Below are positions 1 through 8,614 of a stretch of 64,000 bases of DNA, piece after piece. Under the pieces are notes generated by a model. The model worked only from the letters and a program-made list of their open reading frames with translations. It did not search any database and was not told where the DNA came from. Both the position numbers and the translations under genes were made by a program. The first letter of the stretch is position 1, and each line of letters opens with the position of its first letter. Origin of the DNA: Alphaproteobacteria bacterium (GTDB lineage Bacteria > Pseudomonadota > Alphaproteobacteria > Micropepsales > Micropepsaceae). Where the stretch lies: positions 62,001 to 126,000 of the forward strand of contig JACKLF010000001.1 in the NCBI GenBank assembly GCA_024236055.1. The letters run 5' to 3'.

Positions 1-1712
1 TGCTGCTGTTCGTGGTGCTGCTGGTGGTCAGCCTGCTGCGCGGCGACGGGCTGCCCGGCAACATGGTGCTGACGATGGACCTGCGCCAGCCGATCGCCGA
101 TTCCGATGCGGCCCGATCCGGCGCGGCCTCGCTGTGGACCGCGCGCCGGCTGACGGTGATGGATGCGGTGCTTGAACTGGATGTGGCGGGCCGCGACAGC
201 CGGGTGAAGGGCATCCTGGTCAAGCTGGGCAATGGCGCGCTGTCCAGCGCCCAGGGCCAGGAGATCGCGGAGGCGTTCAAGCGCTTTCGCGGCCATGGCA
301 AGTTCGTGATCGCCCAGGCCAGCGCCTTTTACGGTTCGGGACTGGGCGACTATCTGGCGGCCAGCGCCGCCGACCAGATCTGGATCCAGCCCATGAGCGA
401 TTTTGCGGTGTCGGGCGCGGGTGTGGGCGAGGTGTTCCTGCGCGGCCTGTTCGACAAGATCGAGGCGGTGCCCCAGATCGCCAAGCGCGCCGAATACAAA
501 AGCGCCGCTGACATGTACATGGAAAAGCAGATGACCCCGGCGGACCGCGAACAACTGACCGCGTTGACGCAATCGGTCTATAATGCCGGCCTGTCCGACA
601 TTGCCGCGGCCCGCAAGATGAAGCCCGATGCCGTGCGCCAGGCGCTGGATGCCAGCCCGCAATTCTCGGAAGAGGCGCGCAAGGCCGGGCTGATCGACCG
701 CATCGGCTATGACGACCAGGCCAAGGGCGCCGCGCTGGGCCGCGCCGGCAAGGGCGCCAAGGATGTCACGCTGAATGACTATGCCGATGCGGTGCAGCCG
801 GTTTTCACCACGCCCAACATCGCCATCATCGAGGCGGCGGGCGAAATCCGCGACGGCACCGCGGGCAAGTCCCTGCTGGGCGGGGGCGAGGGCATTGCCA
901 GCGACGACCTGTCGGACGCCATCCGCCAGGCCGCAAAGAACAAGTCCATCCGCGCCATCGTGCTGCGGGTGGATTCGCCGGGCGGATCGGTGTCGGCCTC
1001 CGACCAGATCCTGCATGCGGTCAAGATGGCGCAGAAGGCCGGCAAGCCGGTCGTGGTGTCGATGGGATCGGTGGCCGCGTCAGGCGGCTATTACATCTCC
1101 ACCAGCGCCGACAAGATTGTCGCCGAACCGGCCACCATCACCGGCTCCATCGGTGTGCTGACGGGCAAGGTGTCCTTCGGCAAGTCGATCACGCTGGCGG
1201 GCGCCAACGCCGAACAGGTGGCGGCGGGCAGGAACACGCTGATGAACTCGCCGCTGGCGCCCTATACCGACGACCAGTGGGCCAGCGTCAACCGCCAGGC
1301 CGACGCGGTCTATGCCGATTTCACATCCAAGGTGGCCGCCGGGCGCAAGCTGCCGATCGAAAAGGTGCGGGACGTGGCGCGGGGCCGGGTGTGGTCGGGC
1401 AGCGATGCCAAGGCCCATGGGCTGGTGGATTCCCTGGGCGGCTTCTGGACCGCGGCCAAGCTGGCGGCAGGGCTGGGCAAGGTTTCGCCCGACGACATGG
1501 TGTTCAAGGTCTATCCCGCGCCGACCGGAGTGCTGGGCAGCCTGCGGCGGATGACCGGCGGACTGGAAGGCGGGCTGGGCGCGCTGCAGCGGATCGAATC
1601 GATTCTCGATCTGCCGGCGATTCAGGCCCTGGAAGGGGGTATTTCCGAGCTTCCGGGCACCAGGGGGCGTGCCCCGGTGGAATTGCGGGCCGCGCATCTG
1701 CCCCGACCGTGA
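1..1712 (+). CDS. sppA: Signal peptide peptidase SppA, 67K type (5' end cut by window edge)
   Basis: Inner-membrane serine protease of family S49 that degrades cleaved signal peptides. The frame is already open at the left edge and reads hydrophobic residues (LLFVVLLVVSLL), so the membrane anchor is visible and the true start lies upstream; the GTG at 12 is only the first start-like codon inside the window. Two S49 domains follow: the N-terminal one carries the catalytic-lysine motif RAEYKSA near nt 490, and the C-terminal one carries the serine motif GSVAASGGYY near nt 1070. This two-domain layout is the 67K form. The stop is followed by a 172-nt AT-rich gap before xseB. Identification is firm; only the start is missing. 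Confidence 0.93.
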   Translation, partial: LLFVVLLVVSLLRGDGLPGNMVLTMDLRQPIADSDAARSGAASLWTARRLTVMDAVLELDVAGRDSRVKGILVKLGNGALSSAQGQEIAEAFKRFRGHGKFVIAQASAFYGSGLGDYLAASAADQIWIQPMSDFAVSGAGVGEVFLRGLFDKIEAVPQIAKRAEYKSAADMYMEKQMTPADREQLTALTQSVYNAGLSDIAAARKMKPDAVRQALDASPQFSEEARKAGLIDRIGYDDQAKGAALGRAGKGAKDVTLNDYADAVQPVFTTPNIAIIEAAGEIRDGTAGKSLLGGGEGIASDDLSDAIRQAAKNKSIRAIVLRVDSPGGSVSASDQILHAVKMAQKAGKPVVVSMGSVAASGGYYISTSADKIVAEPATITGSIGVLTGKVSFGKSITLAGANAEQVAAGRNTLMNSPLAPYTDDQWASVNRQADAVYADFTSKVAAGRKLPIEKVRDVARGRVWSGSDAKAHGLVDSLGGFWTAAKLAAGLGKVSPDDMVFKVYPAPTGVLGSLRRMTGGLEGGLGALQRIESILDLPAIQALEGGISELPGTRGRAPVELRAAHLPRP

Positions 1713-1738
1713 CTGCGGTGCAACAAGACATATTTGTG

Positions 1739-1767
1739 TCTGACATTTTATTGCGGATAACTGCAAT
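1739..1767 (+). promoter_or_regulatory. Possible promoter/operator in AT-rich sppA-xseB gap
   Basis: The gap between sppA and xseB is clearly more AT-rich than its surroundings. It holds a -35-like CTGACA (1739-1744), a 17-nt spacer and a weak -10-like TGCAAT (1762-1767). An inverted repeat ATTGC(1750-1754)/GCAAT(1763-1767) overlaps it. The composition and placement suggest the xseB-dxs promoter, but the -10 match is poor. Confidence 0.3.
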
Positions 1768-1884
1768 TTCAGGATCAATTATTGTCCATCTTGCAATCGC
1801 GAAGCTAGCCTAGGCGCTTCAAACTTGCGAATATCGTGACAGCGGTCTTCGGCCTTTTGCCAAGACGCCGTCTGGAGAAGCGTC

Positions 1885-2136
1885 ATTTCCGCACCCGCCA
1901 AATCCACCGCCATCGGGGACTTGAACTTCGAGGGCGCGCTCAAGGAACTGGAAGCCATCGTCGCCCGGCTGGAGCAGGGCGAAGTCGATCTGGAAGATTC
2001 CATAAACCTGTACGAGCGCGGCCAGGCGTTGAAGGCGCACTGCGAAAAGAAGCTGAAATCCGCCGAAGGACGGCTGGAGAAGATTGTGATGCGTGAGGGT
2101 GGTCCCGCCATCGGTGAGACGGTGAGCGAGGCATAG
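1885..2136 (+). CDS. xseB: Exodeoxyribonuclease VII small subunit, apparent ATT start
   Basis: Small subunit of exonuclease VII, which with XseA degrades single-stranded DNA to oligonucleotides. The 83-aa reading has the family core LNFEGALKELEAIVARLEQG followed by LYERGQALKAHC and a C-terminal helix. The start is unusual. The family N-terminus (SAPAKSTAIGD before the core) is read in frame from an ATT at 1885, and a good ribosome binding site GGAGAAG (1874-1880) sits just upstream. The first conventional start is TTG at 1921, which would have almost no spacing from a purine tract and would drop the N-terminus. There is no ATG in this frame before the core. It lies 66 nt upstream of dxs, a common alphaproteobacterial pairing. 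Confidence 0.85.
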   Translation: MSAPAKSTAIGDLNFEGALKELEAIVARLEQGEVDLEDSINLYERGQALKAHCEKKLKSAEGRLEKIVMREGGPAIGETVSEA

Positions 2137-2202
2137 CGGCTTGCCGGCCGTTGTGCGTGGGACCATCCAGGTAGTTGGGGGCAGGCAAGAGATTTTCGGC
2201 AG

Positions 2203-4137
2203 ATGAACATACCAAACACAAAAACGCCGCTTCTGGACCAGGTCGACGAACCGGCCGATCTGCGCAAGCTGGAAAAATCGCAGCTGCGCCAGTTCGCCGA
2301 CGAGTTGCGAACCGACCTGATCGACATCGTTTCGGTCACCGGCGGCCATTTCGGCTCCAGCCTGGGCGTGGTCGAGCTGACCACGGCGCTGCATTATGTT
2401 TTCGAGACCCCGCGCGACCGGGTGATCTGGGACGTCGGCCACCAGGCCTATCCGCACAAGATTCTCACCGGCCGGCGCGCGCGCATGCGCACCCTGCGCC
2501 AGGGCGGCGGGCTTTCCGGCTTCACCAAGCGCAGCGAAAGCGAATATGACCCGTTCGGCGCGGCACACAGCTCGACCTCCATCTCGGCGGGGCTGGGCAT
2601 GGCGGTGGCGCGCGACCTGAAGGGCGAGGCCAACAATGTCATCGCGGTGATCGGCGACGGGTCGATGAGCGCGGGCATGGCCTATGAGGCGATGAACAAT
2701 GCCGGCGCCAACAAGAGCCGGCTGATCGTCATCCTGAACGACAATGACATGTCCATCGCCCCGCCAGTCGGCGCGATGAGCGCCTATCTGGCGCGGCTGG
2801 TTTCGTCGCGGCCCTATACCGGCATCCGCAATGTCGCCAAGCGGCTGGCGCGCAAGCTTTTGCCGCGCAGCCTGTTCAAGGTGGCCCAGCGGACCGAGGA
2901 ATATGCCCGCGGCATGGCCATGGGCGGCACCCTGTTCGAGGAGATGGGCTTCTTCTATGTCGGCCCCATCGACGGGCACAATCTGGATCACCTGATCCCG
3001 GTGCTGGAAAATGTGCGCGACACGATGAAAGGCCCGGTGCTGGTCCATGTCGTGACGCAGAAGGGCAAGGGCTATGCCCCTGCCGAGGCCGCGGCCGACA
3101 AGTGGCATGCGGTGTCCAAGTTCACCGTGCTGACCGGCGAGCAGAAGAAATCCACGCCCAAGGCCCCGGCCTATCAGAAGGTGTTCGGCGAAAGCCTGAT
3201 CGCCGAGGCGAAGAAGGACGAGCGCATCGTCGCCATCACCGCCGCGATGCCGTCGGGCACCGGGATCGACCTGTTCGAAAAGGCCTTCCCCGCGCGCACC
3301 TTCGATGTCGGCATCGCCGAACAGCATGGCGTGACGTTTGCCGCCGGGCTTGCGGCGGAGGGGCTGAAACCCTTCTGCGCCATCTATTCGACCTTCCTGC
3401 AGCGCGCCTATGACCAGGTGGTGCATGACGTGGCGATCCAGTCGCTGCCGGTGCGCTTTGCCATGGACCGGGCCGGGCTTGTGGGCGCGGACGGCGCCAC
3501 CCATGCGGGTTCGTTCGACATCGCCTATCTGGCGGCGCTGCCCAATTTCGTCATCATGGCCCCGTCGGACGAGGCCGAACTGGTGCACATGGTCGCCACC
3601 GCGGCCCAGATCGACGACCGGCCGAGCGCGCTGCGCTATCCGCGCGGCGAGGGCCTGGGCATCGAACGGCCGGCCGAGGGCGTGCCGCTTGTGATCGGCA
3701 AGGGCCATATCGTGCGCGAGGGCACCGGCATCGCCATCCTGAACTTCGGCGCGCGCATGAAGGAAGTGCTGCTGGCGTCCGAGCGCATGGCCGGTTACGG
3801 CCTGTCGCCGACCATCGCCGATGCGCGCTTCGCCAAGCCGCTGGACACCGACCTGATCCGCCGCCTGGCCAAGGAGCATGAGGTGCTGATCACCATCGAG
3901 GAAGGCAGCGCCGGCGGCTTTGGCGCGCACGTGATGCACTTCCTGGCCCATGATGGGTTGCTGGACCGGGGCCTGAAAATCCGCCCCATGACCCTGCCGG
4001 ATCATTTCCAGGACCAGGACACGCCGGAAAAGCTGTATGCCGCCGCCGGGCTGGATGCCGACGGCATCGTGCGCACGGCGCTGCGCGCGCTGGGCCGCGG
4101 TGAGGAAGCTATCCACCTGGCGGGCAAGCTGGCCTGA
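2203..4137 (+). CDS. dxs: 1-deoxy-D-xylulose-5-phosphate synthase
   Basis: Thiamine-diphosphate enzyme that condenses pyruvate and glyceraldehyde 3-phosphate in the first step of the MEP isoprenoid pathway; its product also feeds thiamine and pyridoxal synthesis. The 644-aa protein has the normal family length. Visible motifs are GGHFGSSLGVVEL near the N-terminus, WDVGHQAYPHK, the ThDP/Mg motif GDGSMSAGMAYEAMNNAG (about residues 150-167), the catalytic-glutamate region AEQHGVTFAAGLA and the transketolase C-terminal domain. The ATG start follows shortly after a GGGGGCAGG-type purine tract. It is probably co-transcribed with xseB. Cytoplasmic; identification is secure. Confidence 0.97.
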   Translation: MNIPNTKTPLLDQVDEPADLRKLEKSQLRQFADELRTDLIDIVSVTGGHFGSSLGVVELTTALHYVFETPRDRVIWDVGHQAYPHKILTGRRARMRTLRQGGGLSGFTKRSESEYDPFGAAHSSTSISAGLGMAVARDLKGEANNVIAVIGDGSMSAGMAYEAMNNAGANKSRLIVILNDNDMSIAPPVGAMSAYLARLVSSRPYTGIRNVAKRLARKLLPRSLFKVAQRTEEYARGMAMGGTLFEEMGFFYVGPIDGHNLDHLIPVLENVRDTMKGPVLVHVVTQKGKGYAPAEAAADKWHAVSKFTVLTGEQKKSTPKAPAYQKVFGESLIAEAKKDERIVAITAAMPSGTGIDLFEKAFPARTFDVGIAEQHGVTFAAGLAAEGLKPFCAIYSTFLQRAYDQVVHDVAIQSLPVRFAMDRAGLVGADGATHAGSFDIAYLAALPNFVIMAPSDEAELVHMVATAAQIDDRPSALRYPRGEGLGIERPAEGVPLVIGKGHIVREGTGIAILNFGARMKEVLLASERMAGYGLSPTIADARFAKPLDTDLIRRLAKEHEVLITIEEGSAGGFGAHVMHFLAHDGLLDRGLKIRPMTLPDHFQDQDTPEKLYAAAGLDADGIVRTALRALGRGEEAIHLAGKLA

Positions 4138-4279
4138 CCGGCGCGGCCTTTTTGCGTTCCGGGTTCGTCGCGTCTTCGCTCATGTGCGTCTTGCACACGT
4201 CGCTTGACGCTCCTGCCCGGGCCGCAAAATGTCTCGCGCCGGTTTATCATGACGGCGCGATGATTGGCGGAACAGTCTG

Positions 4280-5353
4280 TTGGCAACCCAGAAGACACTG
4301 ACAAGCTGCCGCCACTTCGGCGACTGCGGCGGCTGTCTGCTGCAGGACATGGATGCCGCTGCTTACGCCGCGCACAAGCACCAGGCCGTGCAGGGTGCGC
4401 TGGCCAAGGCGGGCGTGACGGCTGAGGTTCTGCCGCCCATCATCGTCGCGCCCAAGACCCGCCGCCGCGCGGTGTTCAAGATCAAGTCGCTGCCGGAGGG
4501 CCTGCATATCGGCTTTCACGCCGCCAAATCCCACACCGTCATCGACATGCACCAGTGCGAGGTGCTGACGTCCGGCCTGTTCGCCTTGGTGGGAAGCCTG
4601 CGCGCGCGGCTGGAGCCGGTGTTCGAGGTGGGCGAGGGTGCCGAGCTGCATGTCACCCAAACCGATACCGGCTTTGACTGCGCCTTTCGCTGGAAGCGCA
4701 GGCTGACGCCCAACCTGACCGCCGAACTGTCGCGCGTGCTGGGCGGCATCGGTATCGCCCGGCTGGTGCTGAACGGCGAAATCGTGTTCGAAACCGCTGC
4801 TCCCACAGTCATGCTGGGCGGGGTGCCGGTGGCGCTGCCGCCCGATCCTTTCCTGCAGGCCACCGCCGATGGCGAGGCGGCATTGCAGGCGCGGGTTCTG
4901 GAGATCGTTGGGAACGCCAAAGCCGTCGCAGACCTGTTCGCCGGCTGCGGCACCTTCACCCTGCCGCTGGCGCGCAAGGCAAAAGTGCATGCGGTGGAAC
5001 AGGATGCACCTGCGCTGGCCGCGCTGGCGGCGGCGGCGCGCGCGCCGGGGCTGAAACCCGTCACCGCCGAGACGCGCGACCTGTTCCGCCTGCCGCTGAC
5101 GGCGCTGGAACTGTCCCGTTTCGAGGCGGTGGTGCTGGACCCGCCGCGCGCGGGGGCGGAAAAACAGGCCGCCGTGCTGGCTGCCTCCAGGGTGCCGGTG
5201 ATCGCCTATGTGTCCTGCGACGCGAACAGTTTTGCCCGCGATGCGGCGATCCTGGTCAAAGGCGGCTATACTGCCGGGGCCGTCCAGCCGGTGGACCAGT
5301 TCCTCTGGTCGTCGCATATTGAGCTGGTCGCCGGATTCACACGGGCCCGATGA
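4280..5353 (+). CDS. RumA/TrmA-family class I SAM-dependent RNA (uracil-C5) methyltransferase
   Basis: A 357-aa member of the RNA m5U methyltransferase family. An N-terminal cysteine cluster (C-x5-C-x2-C: CRHFGDCGGC) suggests a 4Fe-4S site as in RlmD. The SAM-binding motif is ADLFAGCGTFTLPLA, the proline motif is VVLDPPRAGAEK, and the catalytic cysteine lies in VIAYVSCDANSFARD near the C-terminus. No TRAM domain is seen. The start is TTG at 4280: the frame upstream is closed by a TGA at 4250 with no better start. The exact target (23S rRNA or tRNA uridine) cannot be read from sequence. The stop overlaps the next gene's ATG by 4 nt, so the two are translationally coupled. Confidence 0.85.
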   Translation: MATQKTLTSCRHFGDCGGCLLQDMDAAAYAAHKHQAVQGALAKAGVTAEVLPPIIVAPKTRRRAVFKIKSLPEGLHIGFHAAKSHTVIDMHQCEVLTSGLFALVGSLRARLEPVFEVGEGAELHVTQTDTGFDCAFRWKRRLTPNLTAELSRVLGGIGIARLVLNGEIVFETAAPTVMLGGVPVALPPDPFLQATADGEAALQARVLEIVGNAKAVADLFAGCGTFTLPLARKAKVHAVEQDAPALAALAAAARAPGLKPVTAETRDLFRLPLTALELSRFEAVVLDPPRAGAEKQAAVLAASRVPVIAYVSCDANSFARDAAILVKGGYTAGAVQPVDQFLWSSHIELVAGFTRAR

Positions 5354-6069
5354 TGCGCTTTCTGTTCGCCCTGTTCCTTGCTTTCGCGCCGACCGCCGCG
5401 CTGGCGGCGGATTACGGCAACTGGGCGGTGGCGATCGTGGCGGGCGACGACCATGCCCATGATGGCGAGCACAGCGAGGTGTTCGACAATGCCCGCAAGA
5501 AGCTGGCGGGGGCCTTTGCCAAAATCGGCTTTTCGCCCGCCAACATGATCCAGTTCTCGGTCGACCCCGACGCGGCGTCGCAGAAAAGCTCCATTGCCGG
5601 CTTTTCCGGGGGGCTGTGGGACCTGTCGGAACGCGCGCCGGGCGGCTGTTTGATCTATTTCACCTCGCACGGCACGCCGGGCGGCATCGTGGTGGACCAG
5701 TCGATCCTGTCGGCCGACCAGATGGGCGCCATCGTCAACAACAGCTGCGGGTCCAAGCCCAGCGTGATCGTGATGAGCGCCTGTTTCTCGGGCCAGTTCG
5801 TGCCGGCGCTGAAGGGCGACAACCGGGTGGTGATTACCGCCGCCGCGCCCGACCGCACCAGCTTCGGTTGCGGGGCGCTGAACACCTATACCTATTTCGA
5901 CGACTGCTTCCTGCGCGCCCTGCCGATGGCCGACGGCTTTGCCCGGCTGGGCGACCTGGTGAAGGAATGCGTGGCCTTCCGCGAGCAGCAGACGGGCGCC
6001 ACCCCGCCGTCGGACCCCCAGGTCAGCATCGGCCCGGGAGCGGCGGAGCTGAGTTTTCCGAAATCCTGA
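5350..6069 (+). CDS. Secreted C13 (legumain/caspase-like) cysteine peptidase homologue, copy 1
   Basis: A 239-aa protein with a clear Sec signal peptide (cleavage after about residue 20, ALAA). It carries the C13 peptidase dyad: His107 in FTSHGTPGG and Cys145 in VMSACFSGQF, each after a hydrophobic strand as in the caspase/legumain fold. Both catalytic residues are present, so it may be active in the periplasm or outside the cell; the substrate is unknown. It overlaps the methyltransferase stop by 4 nt. The next gene is a paralogue sharing long blocks (QFSVD, GGCLIY, TSHGTP, DRTSFGCG, YTYFDDCFLRA), so the pair arose by tandem duplication. The shared C-terminal cysteines (FGCG, DDCF) could form disulfides. 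Confidence 0.78.
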   Translation: MMRFLFALFLAFAPTAALAADYGNWAVAIVAGDDHAHDGEHSEVFDNARKKLAGAFAKIGFSPANMIQFSVDPDAASQKSSIAGFSGGLWDLSERAPGGCLIYFTSHGTPGGIVVDQSILSADQMGAIVNNSCGSKPSVIVMSACFSGQFVPALKGDNRVVITAAAPDRTSFGCGALNTYTYFDDCFLRALPMADGFARLGDLVKECVAFREQQTGATPPSDPQVSIGPGAAELSFPKS

Positions 6070-6153
6070 CTTCCCATCTTGGCCCGGAATCAGGCGCTCC
6101 GGTCTGGACCGGGGCCTTGCCTGGCCGCATGATCGCGCCGGGGGAGAGGGGCC

Positions 6154-6918
6154 TTGCGCAAGCGGACGATCGGCTTGGCGATTGCGGCTTTGATTGCGGC
6201 GGCGGGCGCGGCCTGGTCGCTGTGGCCGCCTGCCGCCACCCAAGCGCCCAAACCGCAATCGCCCTTTCACGATTGGGCGGTGGTGCTGGTGTCGGGCGAC
6301 TGGCGGGCCCATTCGGGGGCGCCCACAGCGGTGTTCGACAATGGCCGCCGCGACCTGGCTGCCGCCTTTGCCGGCATCGGCTTTTCGCGCGCCAACATGG
6401 TCCAGTTCTCGGTCGATTACGACAAGGGCACGCGGCACACCGAAACCCGCGCGATTGCCGATGCCCTGCACGAGACGGCGAAGAAGGCCGGCGGCGGCTG
6501 CCTGATCTATGTCACCTCGCACGGCACGCCCGAGGGGATCGTGACCGGCGATGCGGTGTGGCCGCCGGATGAATTCGCGCGCATGGTGAACGGCGATTGC
6601 GGCGCCCGGCCCAGCGTGGTGGTGATGAGCGCCTGCTATTCGGGCCAGTTCGTCGCCCCGCTGCAGGCCGACAACCGCGTCGTGATCACCGCGGCGCGGC
6701 CCGATCGCACCAGCTTCGGCTGCGGCGAGCTGGATCGCTACACCTATTTCGACGACTGCTTCCTGCGGGCGATGAAGCTGGCGACGGATTTTCCCGGCCT
6801 GGGTGACCTGGCGCGCCAGTGCGTGGCCGAACGCGAGAGCCTGGCGGGGATCGATGAGCCGTCCGAGCCGCAGCTTTTTGTCGGCTCCGGCGTGGCCTAT
6901 ACGTTGCGCTGGCGATGA
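6154..6918 (+). CDS. C13 (legumain/caspase-like) cysteine peptidase homologue, copy 2, membrane-anchored or secreted
   Basis: Tandem paralogue of the preceding gene, 254 aa. It starts at TTG 6154 behind a strong GGGGAGAGGGG tract. The N-terminus (RKRTIGLAIAALIAAAGAAW) is an uncleaved anchor or signal peptide, followed by a proline-rich linker. The dyad is conserved: His123 in YVTSHGTPEG and Cys161 in VMSACYSGQF. The N-terminus differs fully from copy 1 while the catalytic core is closely similar, which suggests different placement of two related enzymes. The neighbours give no functional clue. Confidence 0.77.
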   Translation: MRKRTIGLAIAALIAAAGAAWSLWPPAATQAPKPQSPFHDWAVVLVSGDWRAHSGAPTAVFDNGRRDLAAAFAGIGFSRANMVQFSVDYDKGTRHTETRAIADALHETAKKAGGGCLIYVTSHGTPEGIVTGDAVWPPDEFARMVNGDCGARPSVVVMSACYSGQFVAPLQADNRVVITAARPDRTSFGCGELDRYTYFDDCFLRAMKLATDFPGLGDLARQCVAERESLAGIDEPSEPQLFVGSGVAYTLRWR

Positions 6919-6922
6919 GCGC

Positions 6923-7357
6923 CTAGAGCGCACCGCCTTTTCTGAGTTGCGCGGCGGCGGTGGCCAGGTCGCGGGCTTCCAGGATTTTGGCGGTGGAATC
7001 GCGGGCGGCCAGCAGCGCTTTGCGGATCACGCACAGGGCTTCGTCGTAACAGTCCTCGCACTTCTGGTAGGCCATGACACTGACGCAGGGCGACAGCGCC
7101 AGCGGCCCGTCGGTCACCCGCAGCACATCGGCGAAGCTGATGGCTTTGGCCGGGCGGCCCAGCGTGTAGCCGCCATGGCGGCCGCGATGGCTTTTGACGA
7201 TGCCGGGCTTTTTCAGCTCGGCCAGGATGGCTTCCAGGAATTTGCGGGGAATGTGTTCATGGGCGGCGATCTCGGCCGCCTGGACCGGGCCATCCGACCC
7301 GCGCACGGCCAGATAGAGCAGGGCACGCAGGGCGTATCGGGCCTTCTGGGAGATCAT
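6923..7357 (-). CDS. Rrf2-family transcriptional regulator with putative Fe-S cysteines
   Basis: A 144-aa winged-helix regulator (QKARYALRALLYLA N-terminus, RGRHGGYTLGRP wing). Cysteines in the C-terminal half (SPCVSV, YQKCEDCYDEALC) match the arrangement that binds a 2Fe-2S or 4Fe-4S cluster in IscR/NsrR/RsrR-type members, so an iron-sulfur, redox or NO sensor is likely. It lies 39 nt downstream of aroC on the same strand and ends 5 nt from the convergent C13 gene. No isc/suf genes are nearby, so the target is unknown. Start ATG at 7357 follows AAGGGG. Confidence 0.85.
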   Translation of the reverse strand: MISQKARYALRALLYLAVRGSDGPVQAAEIAAHEHIPRKFLEAILAELKKPGIVKSHRGRHGGYTLGRPAKAISFADVLRVTDGPLALSPCVSVMAYQKCEDCYDEALCVIRKALLAARDSTAKILEARDLATAAAQLRKGGAL

Positions 7358-7396
7358 GGCCCCTTATACCGCATAATGCCGGTAGGAATAAGGCGT

Positions 7397-8497
7397 TCAG
7401 CCAACTTGCCCGCGATGGCGCAGGGCGGCGTCGGCCAGCACGCAGGCCATCATGGCTTCGCCCACCGGCACCGCGCGGATGCCCACGCAAGGGTCGTGGC
7501 GGCCCTTGGTGACGATGTCGGTTTCCGCGCCCGCCTTGTCGATGGTGTGGCGAGGCGACAGGATCGATGAAGTCGGCTTGACCGCAAAGCGCGCCACCAC
7601 CGGCTGGCCGGTGGAGATGCCGCCCAATATGCCGCCGGCATGGTTGGCCAGGAAGACGGGCTTGCCGTCGCTACCCATCCGCATCTCGTCGGCATTTTCC
7701 TCGCCGGTCATGGCGGCGGTGGCAAAGCCGTCGCCGATCTCCACGCCCTTGACCGCGTTGATGCTCATCAGCGCCGAGGCCAGGTCATTGTCCAGCTTGC
7801 CATAGACGGGCGCGCCCAGACCGGCGGGGATGCCTTCGGCCACCACCTCGACCACCGCGCCGACCGACGATCCCTTCTTGCGGATGCCTTCCAGATAGCC
7901 TTCCCAGGCCGCCGCCGCCTTGGGGTCGGGGCAGAAGAAGGGATTGTTGCCGACCTCGTTCCACGACCAGTTGGCGCGCACGATGCGCTCGGTGCCCATC
8001 TGCACCAGCGCGCCGCGGATCGTCACTTTCCCATACAGCTTGTCCAGCACCTTGCGGGCGATGGCGCCCGCCGCCACGCGGGTGGCGGTTTCGCGCGCGC
8101 TCTGGCGGCCGCCGCCGCGATAGTCGCGCACGCCGTATTTGGCGTCATAGGTATAGTCGGCATGGCCGGGGCGGAACTTGTCGCGGATGTCGGAATAATC
8201 CTTGGAGCGCTGGTCGACATTCTCGATCAGCAGCGCGATGGGCGTGCCGGTGGTGAGCTGTTCGGCCATGCGCTCGTCCTGGAAGACGCCCGACAGGATT
8301 TTCACCGTGTCCGGTTCCTGGCGCTGGGTGACGAACTTGCTCTGTCCGGGGCGGCGCTTGTCCATCCAGGGCTGGATGTCGGCCTCGCTCAGCGCGATGC
8401 CGGGGGGGCAGCCATCGACCACGCAGCCGATCGCCGGCCCGTGGCTTTCGCCAAAGGTGGTGACGCGAAACATGTGGCCGAAGCTGTTGTAGGACAT
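7397..8497 (-). CDS. aroC: Chorismate synthase
   Basis: Converts 5-enolpyruvylshikimate-3-phosphate to chorismate, the last step of the shikimate pathway, using reduced FMN. The 366-aa reading starts at ATG 8497 (MSYNSFGHMFRVTTFGESHG), the family N-terminus; upstream in-frame codons are not family-like. Signatures include GESHGPAIGCVVDGCPPG, the RPGHADYTYDAKYG loop, RGGGRQSARET and RHDPCVGIRAVPVGEAM near the C-terminus. It probably shares an operon with fabI and the phosphatase gene upstream and with the Rrf2 gene downstream. aroA of the same pathway lies at 61.1 kb. Confidence 0.97.
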   Translation of the reverse strand: MSYNSFGHMFRVTTFGESHGPAIGCVVDGCPPGIALSEADIQPWMDKRRPGQSKFVTQRQEPDTVKILSGVFQDERMAEQLTTGTPIALLIENVDQRSKDYSDIRDKFRPGHADYTYDAKYGVRDYRGGGRQSARETATRVAAGAIARKVLDKLYGKVTIRGALVQMGTERIVRANWSWNEVGNNPFFCPDPKAAAAWEGYLEGIRKKGSSVGAVVEVVAEGIPAGLGAPVYGKLDNDLASALMSINAVKGVEIGDGFATAAMTGEENADEMRMGSDGKPVFLANHAGGILGGISTGQPVVARFAVKPTSSILSPRHTIDKAGAETDIVTKGRHDPCVGIRAVPVGEAMMACVLADAALRHRGQVG

Positions 8498-8580
8498 GGG
8501 ATGAGGGGATAACCCGATTTGGAACCATGGTCCAGTTTGCCCTGCCTTCGCAGGCCTTTGGCCCGCTCGGCGCTCGGCCG

Positions 8581-8605
8581 GCGAAAGGTCCACCGGACCT
8601 TTCGC
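8581..8605. repeat. Perfect 11-bp inverted repeat between aroC and phosphatase gene
   Basis: GCGAAAGGTCC (8581-8591), loop acc, GGACCTTTCGC (8595-8605). It is a strong hairpin in the 117-nt gap between two minus-strand genes. No T-run follows on either strand, so it is not a classic intrinsic terminator; an mRNA processing/stability element or a palindromic repeat is more likely. Confidence 0.7.
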
Positions 8606-8614
8606 TGCGGTTGG

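Noticed and set aside
1819..4116. A 765-codon minus-strand frame across dxs
   Set aside because: Same GC-shadow effect; the plus strand encodes a full-length Dxs with all motifs.
4138..4279. Search for tlyA or a leader peptide between dxs and the RNA methyltransferase
   Set aside because: Only very short frames (5 and 14 codons) occur; nothing resembling TlyA is present in the 142-nt gap.
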